Shown here piece after piece: positions 25,309 to 32,223 of a DNA stretch of 45,286 nt; position 1 is the stretch's first letter, and each line of letters begins with the position of its first letter. Made by a program: the position numbers and the translations under genes. The DNA is from Actinomycetes bacterium (lineage in GTDB: Bacteria > Actinomycetota > Acidimicrobiia > Acidimicrobiales > Palsa-688), in the NCBI GenBank assembly GCA_021788115.1, contig JAJYLA010000010.1, forward strand, positions 1-45,286. The letters are read 5' to 3'. The notes beneath the pieces were generated by a model, which was given only the letters and a program-made list of their open reading frames with translations, was not told where the DNA came from and searched no databases.

Positions 25309-26681
25309 TGCCCCGTCACCGGGTCGGGCTGGCAGATGTTGACCTGGACCTCGGTCCTCGGGTTGTACGGGGCGGGCGGGTTGCTGTTGGAGCCGGTGTA
25401 GACCGTGAACGTGTGGTTGCCGGGCGTCCACGCCACCTCGGGTCCTCCCGGAGCGGGCACCGCACCGTCGAGCATCGTCTGCTGCGGCTGCTCGGGCGTC
25501 AGCTTGGTGCTCACGGGTGTGCTGCTGCTCGTCGTGTAGTAGACCCAGACGCCTTCTTGTCCGAGACCCGTCGTGCAGTCCTGGCTCGCGTTCACGGTCA
25601 TGGTGAAATAGCCGCCGTTCTGGAGATAGCCGTAGACGTCGACCGCGGCCTGCGTCGGGTTGACGACGAGGCTGTACACGACGCACGCGGAGGGCTGGAT
25701 GCCGGCAGTCGCGCCGGAGCCGGCCAGGCTGGGCACCGAATCGGTCCCCTGGTAGACGGCGATCACCTGGAACCAGTACAGGGTGTCAGGCGCGAGCCCG
25801 GCCACCGTCCAGGAGCCTCGCCCCCCGCTGACGTGCGTTTGCAGCGGTGACTGCCCGAAGAGGCCGCCGGGATAGCCGCTGAAGTCGCCGGTCGTGTTGT
25901 AGTCGACGAGGTATCCGTCCGGGGTCGGGCTTCCAGGGGAGACGGGCCAGGACACCGTCATCGCGCAGCTCGCCTGGCAGGTGCCGGCAGCGACCGTCGG
26001 GGTCCCCGGCTGGCCCGGTGCCAGCCCGCTGCTCGCCGCGGTCGTCGGAGGGCTGTAGTTGTCGTCCTGCGTCGTGTAGAGGCCCCTGCCGCCGGGGTAG
26101 ACGGCGGATGTCTCGGTCACGCTCTGCGGCCCGGTCTGGTCGGTCCACATGACGGTCACGACGCTCTTCTTGTAGGGCCCTGCCACCGTCGTCGTGGTCT
26201 CGGCGTTCTCGACGACGACCTGATCCTGCCAGTAGACGCACCGCCGGATGTGATACGTGACCCCGCCGACGGGCTGCGCCGTCGACATCGAGTCCATCGG
26301 ACCCGCGGCGCTGAGAGTGACCGGCGTCAGCGACCCCCCCGCGCAGTCGTCATAGGGGCTGGTCGCCGGCGTTGTGAGATATCCGACCTCGTAGTAGGGC
26401 AGGGATCGGATCTGCTCGTTCGCCGCCACGGCCAGGCCGTCGGCGATGCTGCGGTCGTTGCTCGTCGCCGCCGCCTTCAGGCTCCCGTAGAACGCCGGCG
26501 CGAGCGCCGCCAGGACGATCCCCATGATGAGCAAGGCCACGAGCATCTCGACGAGGGTGAAACCTCGATCCCGCGTAGAAGCCTCCACGCCGGCTGTTTC
26601 GTGCGGAGGGCGAGAATCCTTGAGGGACGGGAAAATCGGGAAGGGCCGTCGCACGTGACGCCACCGAGCGCGGAGCGCCAT
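25302..26681 (-). CDS. PilV-like minor pilin with an internal fibronectin type III-like domain
   Basis: The protein has a class III prepilin motif, RG then FTLVEMLVALLIMGIVLAALAPAF (Glu5 kept), and a PilV/PulI-like helix. It is much larger than normal minor pilins (459 residues from the ATG at 26681). Around residues 225-310 it holds a fibronectin III-like segment (PGTPTVAAG, TVSWPV, GYLVDYNTTGDFSG, VAGLAPDTLYWFQVIAVYQG). The end has further beta-rich sequence and a terminal Cys. The ATG gives a 40-residue leader, long for a prepilin; a GTG at 26588 would give an 8-residue leader and may be the true start. A tip adhesin is a plausible role. Confidence 0.8.
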   Translation of the reverse strand: MALRARWRHVRRPFPIFPSLKDSRPPHETAGVEASTRDRGFTLVEMLVALLIMGIVLAALAPAFYGSLKAAATSNDRSIADGLAVAANEQIRSLPYYEVGYLTTPATSPYDDCAGGSLTPVTLSAAGPMDSMSTAQPVGGVTYHIRRCVYWQDQVVVENAETTTTVAGPYKKSVVTVMWTDQTGPQSVTETSAVYPGGRGLYTTQDDNYSPPTTAASSGLAPGQPGTPTVAAGTCQASCAMTVSWPVSPGSPTPDGYLVDYNTTGDFSGYPGGLFGQSPLQTHVSGGRGSWTVAGLAPDTLYWFQVIAVYQGTDSVPSLAGSGATAGIQPSACVVYSLVVNPTQAAVDVYGYLQNGGYFTMTVNASQDCTTGLGQEGVWVYYTTSSSTPVSTKLTPEQPQQTMLDGAVPAPGGPEVAWTPGNHTFTVYTGSNSNPPAPYNPRTEVQVNICQPDPVTGQC

Positions 26682-26713
26682 GGGAGGTACGGGCGGCCTG
26701 TTCCGTCGGCGCG

Positions 26714-26962
26714 CTACGCGCCGAAGGGGTCGCGGGCGCTTACCGGCAGACCGTGCGTCGCGGTGACGGCCTTTGGATGACCGGGCACCGACGTCGTCGA
26801 GATGCTGTGCGCGGCGGGTGCGGGCGGCGGGGGTGCGCTCGACGTGTGGTGGAGCTCCTTGTTCCAGACAAAGAAGCCGACAACGACGATGAGCGCCGCT
26901 ACGAGGACGATCGTGCCGTAGCGCTTCCAGGCCGGTATCGGGCTTGCGGAGGCGTCGATCAT
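26714..26962 (-). CDS. Small bitopic membrane protein of the pilus operon
   Basis: An 82-residue protein with one membrane helix (TIVLVAALIVVVGFFVW, about residues 17-33), a short Pro/Ala/Ser-rich outside stretch, and a C-terminus SARDPFGA. It follows pilO after 13 bases, with GAGGAG before the ATG. I do not recognise a family. The Arg-Asp-Pro-Phe ending recalls the R-[DN]-P-F motif of PilP and GspC-type proteins, and the gene holds the pilP position after pilM-N-O, so a stripped-down PilP-like link is possible. That is inference; the PilP beta domain is absent. Confidence 0.7.
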   Translation of the reverse strand: MIDASASPIPAWKRYGTIVLVAALIVVVGFFVWNKELHHTSSAPPPPAPAAHSISTTSVPGHPKAVTATHGLPVSARDPFGA

Positions 26963-26975
26963 GCGCAGCTCCTCG

Positions 26976-27548
26976 TCACGGTGCGACTGGACCGGCGAAG
27001 AAGATCTTCGCCGAGATGCTGGCCGTCAGCTGGGTTGCGGCCCCGGAGATCGAGAGGTTGTCGACCACCACGACCCGTGGCATCTGCGCGAGCCGCGTGA
27101 GGAAGGCCATGAGCCCGGCGTACGATCCCGATGCGCTCAAGGTGATCGGGACGACCTGGACACCGGCGGCGGCGCTCGAGGATCGCCCCGCCGCTCCCGA
27201 GGTGGTCGCGCCCGCCGGGGCGGACGGCCCGACCGACGTGAGGTTCACCCCCGAGAGTGTCGCGGCCTGGTTGAGCTGGGAGAGTGCCTGAGCGAGGCTC
27301 GGCTGGTCGGGCATTGCGGCCTCGAGCACCGCGAGCTTCTTCCTGTCCGCGGGGACCAGCCAGACCAGCGACTGAAGCCGCGACACCTCCGACGCCAGCT
27401 GGCCCACCTGCTGTTCGGCGGCGGCCCTGGCCTTGTGGACGGCGTCGAGCTTCTTGGCCCCCGGATGCCACGCGGCGAGGTACCAGACGGCCACGAGGAC
27501 GATCACCGCCGCCAGGGCGGCTGCTCCGATCCGTCGAGTGTGGGTCAT
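26976..27548 (-). CDS. pilO: Type IV pilus alignment protein PilO
   Basis: The 190-residue product has a short cytosolic lead, one membrane helix (AAALAAVIVLVAVWYLA), a coiled coil (residues about 30-75, KLDAVHKARAAAEQQVGQLASEVSRLQSL) and a C-terminal ferredoxin-like domain. That is the PilO layout. PAMPDQPSLAQALSQLNQAA-type sequence and VVPITLSASGSYAGLMAFLTRLAQMPRVVVVDNLSI are typical of PilO. It pairs with PilN to form the inner-membrane alignment complex. Its ATG overlaps the pilMN stop as ATGA. Confidence 0.87.
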   Translation of the reverse strand: MTHTRRIGAAALAAVIVLVAVWYLAAWHPGAKKLDAVHKARAAAEQQVGQLASEVSRLQSLVWLVPADRKKLAVLEAAMPDQPSLAQALSQLNQAATLSGVNLTSVGPSAPAGATTSGAAGRSSSAAAGVQVVPITLSASGSYAGLMAFLTRLAQMPRVVVVDNLSISGAATQLTASISAKIFFAGPVAP

Positions 27549-29230
27549 GGCTCCACCTTGCTGGCCCGGTTGCTCGCGGCTGCCCTGGCCAGGCCGGCGG
27601 TCGAGCTGAACGTCACGCTTCCCCCGTTCCTGGTGAGCGAGATCCCCGATACCCACACGCCCTGCAGTGAGGGATCTCTCCCCAGTCCGTCCAGCCAGGC
27701 AGATACCGCGGGGAGGCCGCCCGTGCCCTTGACGCTGAAGCTCAGGGTCCCGATCCCGGAGGGCTGCGTGGTCGACGCTGTCGCTGCCGGGGACGGGGTC
27801 GCGCTGGTACCGCTGAAAGTGGCGAGGGAGAGGTTCGGGGGCATCACCGAGGCCAGCTGGCCCAGGAGGCGGACCCAGTCGACGTCTCCTGCGAGGGACG
27901 TCACCACGAGCTGCGCCCGGCTTTGAACCTGGCGATGGACCGCTGTGGCGGCCTCCAGCTGAGTGACCTGCCCCTGAAGGGTGGTCACCTGTCCCTGGAC
28001 CGCATGCACCTGGTCGGTGGCCCGGTGGATGGCCAGGTGCTGTCCCACAGCCGCGGCCCCCAGAAGCACGGCGACTCCCGCGACCGCTGCCGCCGCCACC
28101 GCGGTGAGACGCCGCGCGCGCCGCGTCGCGTTCACCTCGTCGGGTAGGACCGTGAGACGGGACTCAACGGCATCGAAGGGCCACAGCGCCAGTCCGACTG
28201 CGGTCGCAGCCGTCGCCCGAGCCCGCTGCAGGTCCGCTTCCGCCAACACCACCGATTGCATGCCGAGCGAGGCGAAGGGGTCGATTCGATACAGCTGAGC
28301 GCTCAGGCCCCCGGAGAGGGCTTCCACCAGGCCGGCGGTTTGCGAGGCGCCGCCGGTCACGAGCAGGCGCTCTACCGCCGAACCGTCCGACTGGGCCACG
28401 AAGAAGTCGACGGTCGCCCGGACCTCCTCCGCCAGGTCGCGCAACTCCCCGCTCACGGCCCGCCTCGCCTGGGCGAGCTGAGGAGAGCCCTCGGGGAGAG
28501 CGCCCCGCTTCAGCCGTTCGGCGACGGCGGGCTCGATATGCATCGCGCCTGCGATGCCGAGCGTCAGCTTGGCACCCCCGACGGCCAGGCTCCTGATGAA
28601 CTTGGGGGTCGACCCCTCCCGGACCGCGACCGTGGTCATCTCGGCACCGATCGAGACGAGGGCTTCAACCCCGCCACCTCCGCCCGGGCCGGCCGGCGTC
28701 GGCGGCACCACCCGCAGCAGAGCGAGAGGAGTCGCGTCGACCGCGGTCGCCTCCAGGCCCGCACCCCTGAGGGCTGCCAGGTGGTTGCGCAGCAGGTCGC
28801 GGTGGGCCGCGACGAGGAGGATGCGGACCGTGCTCTTACCGTCCCCGTCGGCGGTGGGGCTGCGATCCAGGATCCGGAAGTCGAAGGCGGCGTCCTCCAT
28901 CGGGATCGGGATCAGCTCCTGCGCGTCGAACTGCAGGGCCGATCGGAGGTCCTCTTCGTTGAGAGCAGGCACCTCGGCCTGGCGGACGATCACGCGATGG
29001 CCGGACACCCCGAGGACCACCTTGTTGCCCGAGAACCCTCCCTCGCTCCAGAGACGGCGGAGGGCTGCGCTCACCGCGAGGGCATCCATCACCTCCCCGT
29101 CCACGACGGCTCCCGCGGGCAGGCCCACCTGGGCGTATCGCCGGAGCGACGGAGACGAGCGGTCCGCGTAGATCTCGGCGGCCCGGACCGCGGAGGACCC
29201 GATGTCGAGACCGATGCTCGTCGTGCTCAC
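27545..29230 (-). CDS. Fused PilM-PilN type IV pilus assembly protein
   Basis: A single frame of 561 residues joins two normally separate pilus proteins. Residues 1 to about 345 are the actin-like ATPase PilM: SIGLDIGSSAVRAAEI, ELIPIPMEDAAFDF, VEALVSIGAEMTTV and LLVTGGASQTAGLVEAL. From about residue 355, LTVLPDEVNATRRARR matches the short PilN tail that normally docks in PilM. A membrane helix, a coiled coil (QVTTLQGQVTQLEA) and the PilN ferredoxin-like domain follow. No stop or frameshift separates them. The GTG at 29230 follows GGGGGTGG; GTGs at 29236 and 29242 are alternatives. It should place a PilM domain permanently at the membrane. Confidence 0.9.
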   Translation of the reverse strand: MSTTSIGLDIGSSAVRAAEIYADRSSPSLRRYAQVGLPAGAVVDGEVMDALAVSAALRRLWSEGGFSGNKVVLGVSGHRVIVRQAEVPALNEEDLRSALQFDAQELIPIPMEDAAFDFRILDRSPTADGDGKSTVRILLVAAHRDLLRNHLAALRGAGLEATAVDATPLALLRVVPPTPAGPGGGGGVEALVSIGAEMTTVAVREGSTPKFIRSLAVGGAKLTLGIAGAMHIEPAVAERLKRGALPEGSPQLAQARRAVSGELRDLAEEVRATVDFFVAQSDGSAVERLLVTGGASQTAGLVEALSGGLSAQLYRIDPFASLGMQSVVLAEADLQRARATAATAVGLALWPFDAVESRLTVLPDEVNATRRARRLTAVAAAAVAGVAVLLGAAAVGQHLAIHRATDQVHAVQGQVTTLQGQVTQLEAATAVHRQVQSRAQLVVTSLAGDVDWVRLLGQLASVMPPNLSLATFSGTSATPSPAATASTTQPSGIGTLSFSVKGTGGLPAVSAWLDGLGRDPSLQGVWVSGISLTRNGGSVTFSSTAGLARAAASNRASKVEP

Positions 29231-29353
29231 TGCCACCCCCACGCGCGCCGGATACCGAAGTTCACGAATGCCTTATCGGCACGGCCGGCAGAGTCTTTAC
29301 CCCTTCACCGAAGCCGGACCGTCGTGCGGTCGTGTGCCCGGCGGTTCGACGCG

Positions 29354-30136
29354 CTATCGCACGAGGGTCTGGGAGTACCAGTGGATGATCGGGTCCGCGG
29401 CCAGCAGCGCCACGATGGAGCCGGCGCCCAGGAACACCCCGTAGGGAAGGGGTGTGCTTCGACTGGCCCGCCCCGCAGCCATGAGGCCGATCCCGACCCC
29501 TGCCCCGAGCAGGTTGGCGACCATGAAGCCGATGAAGAGGTACCACGGCCCCATCCAGCCCAGGCCCAGACCGAGAAGCCCGGCGAGGCGGACGTCGCCG
29601 AAGCCGAGCCACCTCGGGCGGGCGAGGTGGATGGCGAGGAAAACTGCGAAGGCGCCGGCGCCGCAGACACCGGCCACGCCGAGGCGGGTCCAGCGCCCGG
29701 TGGCGCCCGCCGCGAGCAGCAGGCCGGCCCCGACGAGCACCAGCGTCGGGTACAGGATCGCGCGCGGCAGCAGGTACCGCTCGAAGTCGACGGCCGCCAG
29801 GGCGATCAGGCCCGCGACGAACGCGAGCTCGGCGGGCAGGGACCACGTGGCCCCTAGCCGAACGGCGGTAAGCGCGAAAAGCACAGCCGTCAGCAGCTCC
29901 ACCGCCGGGTACCGGGCCGAGATGGGCGCCCGGCAGTGCCGGCACCGCCCGCGGAGCACGATCCACGACAGGACCGGGATGTTGTCCTGGGGGGAGATGG
30001 GTGTCGCACAACTGGGGCACGTGGAGCCGGGTGCGACGATGGACCTACCGGATGGCACCCGGTAGATCACGACGTTCAGGAACGAGCCGACGGCAAGGCC
30101 CCCGAGGGTGCACGCGAGGACAGCGAGGGTGAACAT
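29354..30136 (-). CDS. pilD: Type IV prepilin peptidase/N-methyltransferase
   Basis: PilD cleaves prepilin leaders and methylates the new N-terminus. The 260-residue membrane protein has SFLNVVIYRVP, the zinc-binding Cys pairs CPSC and CRHC, the first catalytic Asp in AAVDFERYLLP and the second in GFGDVRLAGLLGLGLG (Arg replaces the usual Lys in GxGDxKL). About eight membrane helices are visible. The ATG at 30136 was chosen because MFTLAVLACTLGGLAVGSFLN is the usual N-terminus. The upstream gene runs 61 bases into this one. It serves all four pilin-type substrates in the cluster. Confidence 0.93.
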   Translation of the reverse strand: MFTLAVLACTLGGLAVGSFLNVVIYRVPSGRSIVAPGSTCPSCATPISPQDNIPVLSWIVLRGRCRHCRAPISARYPAVELLTAVLFALTAVRLGATWSLPAELAFVAGLIALAAVDFERYLLPRAILYPTLVLVGAGLLLAAGATGRWTRLGVAGVCGAGAFAVFLAIHLARPRWLGFGDVRLAGLLGLGLGWMGPWYLFIGFMVANLLGAGVGIGLMAAGRASRSTPLPYGVFLGAGSIVALLAADPIIHWYSQTLVR

Positions 30137-31428
30137 GCAAGATCGGCCCTTTCGGAGACTGCAGCCAGCCCGGCCACAGGGTAGCCGCGCCCCGGTAGCC
30201 GCAGACCGCATGCGCCACCCACAGCTATCGAGGCGGCAACGAGCAGGAGGGCCTCTCCGGCCCACCACATCGCACTATTCGTAACGGTCGGAAATATCAG
30301 CCTCATCCAGGTCTGGGAGGTCGTTGCCGGGTACGTCCACACCATCGCGAGAGTCGGCCAGAGCCAGTCTTGCCAACGGACCCTTCGGCGGGCCGCCGCG
30401 CCGCTGAGTCCCGCCGCTATCAAAGCCGGCGACCAGTAGTAGCTGAAGTTGACGGGCTCCAGAAGTGCACGGACGACCATCACCGCGGCCAGCGCTCCCA
30501 GGAGCTGGGCGGGCGTCCGCCACTGCCTGGTTCGCCACGCGATCGCCGGGGAAGCCGCCAGCGCCAGCATTCGAGCGGGTCTGGAAGTTCTCGACCCGAG
30601 CCAGTGGGCAAAGAATGCGAGGTGTCCGGGATTGCCGCTGTAGACGACCGAGGGGAACAGCAAGGCGTGTGATGCGTGACGCCAATCGACCCCGAGGGTG
30701 AACAAGGCGAGAGCCCCCGGCAGGCTTGCCGCGAGCAGCAGAGTCGTGAGCCTTCGCCCCACCGGAGCCGCCCACACGACAGCAGGCACCAGCAACATCG
30801 CCCACTGCTTGGAGGCGATGGCCACTGCCAGATAGAGGGCGGCGCGGGAGGTGTCGCCGGCCAGGACCCTTCGGGTTGCGTGAACGACGAATGTCAGCGC
30901 GATGACATCCTCGAAGTGGCTCCACTGGGCGGCCGGGAAGAGCACGAGCAGGACAGACAAGGCCTGAACTGCCCACAGGCGCCGATGAACGCCGACCTCC
31001 CATGCCAGACGCCGGACGGCGTGCAGCAAAAATATCCCGTACAGAAGGCTGTAAGGCCCGATGAGCAGCCACGATGTCGGGTGGGCTATCGGAAACGGCG
31101 TGCCGCCAACAAGGTGGAGGTGGTCGGAGAGACCGACGACCGGCGCCAGAAGGATCGCGGACAAGGGAAGCGAGTACCAGTTGGAGTTGACCTCGTACAC
31201 GTAGCCGAGGGCGCCGTTCCACACGTGGAGGGCGGCACCGGTGACCATCCAGATGTCGCCGGGGACGATCCAGGCGTGGACCCCGGCGAACGCTGGCAGC
31301 GCCAGGAGGCTGAAGGCCATGGCGACGACTGTGAATCCCACTCCGATGGCGATCGACGACGTCCAGCAACGGCGGTCCCGTTGCATGTCGCACGGCAGGC
31401 GTTCCGATCGATTCAGGGGTTGTTCCAC
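30076..31428 (-). CDS. Polytopic membrane protein, possible GT-C glycosyltransferase
   Basis: A 450-residue protein with about ten membrane helices. The first outside loop carries acidic and aromatic residues (PGDIWMVTGAALHVWNG, then YVYEVNSNWYSLPLS), and SHFEDVIALTFVV and SKQWAMLLVPAVVW come later. The layout resembles GT-C/mannosyltransferase-like proteins that use lipid-linked sugars, but I see no decisive motif. The gene lies between pilA and pilD, so pilin or surface glycosylation is possible. Base composition is visibly less GC-rich than its neighbours, which may mean transfer. The last 20 codons overlap pilD by 61 bases. The GTG at 31428 has AGGA upstream; an ATG at 31386 is the alternative. 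Confidence 0.65.
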   Translation of the reverse strand: MEQPLNRSERLPCDMQRDRRCWTSSIAIGVGFTVVAMAFSLLALPAFAGVHAWIVPGDIWMVTGAALHVWNGALGYVYEVNSNWYSLPLSAILLAPVVGLSDHLHLVGGTPFPIAHPTSWLLIGPYSLLYGIFLLHAVRRLAWEVGVHRRLWAVQALSVLLVLFPAAQWSHFEDVIALTFVVHATRRVLAGDTSRAALYLAVAIASKQWAMLLVPAVVWAAPVGRRLTTLLLAASLPGALALFTLGVDWRHASHALLFPSVVYSGNPGHLAFFAHWLGSRTSRPARMLALAASPAIAWRTRQWRTPAQLLGALAAVMVVRALLEPVNFSYYWSPALIAAGLSGAAARRRVRWQDWLWPTLAMVWTYPATTSQTWMRLIFPTVTNSAMWWAGEALLLVAASIAVGGACGLRLPGRGYPVAGLAAVSERADLACSPSLSSRAPSGALPSARS

Positions 31429-31469
31429 GGTGTGTCCTGTCCACGACGCATTCCGGAAGGCCGGACAAG

Positions 31470-31501
31470 ACCGGGGCCCCGCACTGGTGCGGGACCCCGG
31501 T
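31470..31501 (-). terminator. Strong hairpin terminator downstream of pilA
   Basis: The minus strand has a 15-bp arm, ACCGGGGTCCCGCAC, paired with GTGCGGGGCCCCGGT (one T-G wobble) around a 2-base turn, followed by CTTGTCC. It begins 32 bases after the pilA stop. It should end most pilA transcripts and limit readthrough into the membrane-protein and pilD genes, fitting high pilin expression. Confidence 0.75.
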
Positions 31502-31533
31502 CAAGAAGACTTCTGATCTGTCTGTGTGTGTGA

Positions 31534-32091
31534 TTACCAGTTGAGCGCCCAGGTACCGGCGGCCTTGGACGCGCTCGCTGTCGTGATTGCTCCGGACGGC
31601 AGAGTGGTGGGAGCGCCGCACAGGAGGGGCGTTTTCTGAAGCCCGGAGTCGTAGTAGTACGTCCCTGCGGACTCGGCACCGGCGATGGGCTGGTCGATGA
31701 CGTCCATCGAGTAGCAGTGGTTGTCCTTGCCGGCAGCCGTGAGGACCACCCCGTTGTTGCCGGCGTCAGCAGCGACGTTGATGTTGTTGCCCGCGGCGAC
31801 AGGGGAGGTCGTCCACGACAGCGCCGTCTCGATCGCCGTCACACCCTGGGTGTCGGTCAGGGCCGTGTCCCACGTCTGGTTGTTGGTCCAATAGGTCTGT
31901 TCTGCGGTGTCGGCGTTGCGCAGGTCCGACTGCGCTGCTCGTGCGTTCGCCGCGTTGCGGGCTCCGAGGAACGTGGGGATCGCGATCGCCAGGAGGATGG
32001 CGATGATCAGAACCACGACCATGAGCTCGATCAGGGTGAAACCCTGCTCGTCGTCGTCACGACCGAGGCGCTGCTTGATGATGCTCAGCAT
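31534..32091 (-). CDS. pilA: Major type IV pilin
   Basis: The 185-residue prepilin has a 17-residue basic/acidic leader (MLSIIKQRLGRDDDEQG) and cleavage before FTLIELMVVVLIIAILLAIAIPTFLGARNAANARAAQSDLRNA, the canonical N-terminal helix with Glu5. The globular domain has a Cys126-Cys158 pair that probably forms the D-region disulfide, many Thr/Asn/Ala residues, and an aromatic end (WALNW). The ATG at 32091 follows GAAAGG; the upstream ATG frame adds an unsuitable leader. A long structured leader precedes it and a strong terminator follows, so pilA is likely its own transcript. Confidence 0.95.
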   Translation of the reverse strand: MLSIIKQRLGRDDDEQGFTLIELMVVVLIIAILLAIAIPTFLGARNAANARAAQSDLRNADTAEQTYWTNNQTWDTALTDTQGVTAIETALSWTTSPVAAGNNINVAADAGNNGVVLTAAGKDNHCYSMDVIDQPIAGAESAGTYYYDSGLQKTPLLCGAPTTLPSGAITTASASKAAGTWALNW

Positions 32092-32200
32092 GTAGATGCC
32101 TTTCGGGTGCGGGATGTGACAACGAGCAGGCGATCCAATACCCGCTCGCATCAAGCAGATCGGAGCCCTTCTGCACCCGCTTGACGGGTTTCCTGTTTTA
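32092..32200 (-). promoter_or_regulatory. Structured 5' leader of pilA, possible riboswitch
   Basis: The 110 bases before pilA can form ACCCG-TCAAG-CGGGT (32175-32189) and a CGATC/GATCG stem (32131-32162) with a GCTT/GAGC hairpin inside. The order ACAGG, AAACC, hairpin, GCAGAAGGGCTCC looks like a degenerate version of the c-di-GMP-I (GEMM) core, ACAGGGCAAACC-hairpin-GACGCAAAGCCTCC, but key bases are missing. It could equally be the end of the upstream transcript plus the pilA promoter region. Confidence 0.25.
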
Positions 32201-32223
32201 CGCGGGCACCCTCCGGCGTCGCG

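Noticed and set aside
30275-31621. Second minus-strand open frame over the GT-C-like gene
   Set aside because: It is the shifted frame of the membrane protein and continues into pilA; the alternative frame shows membrane helices and the rejected one does not.
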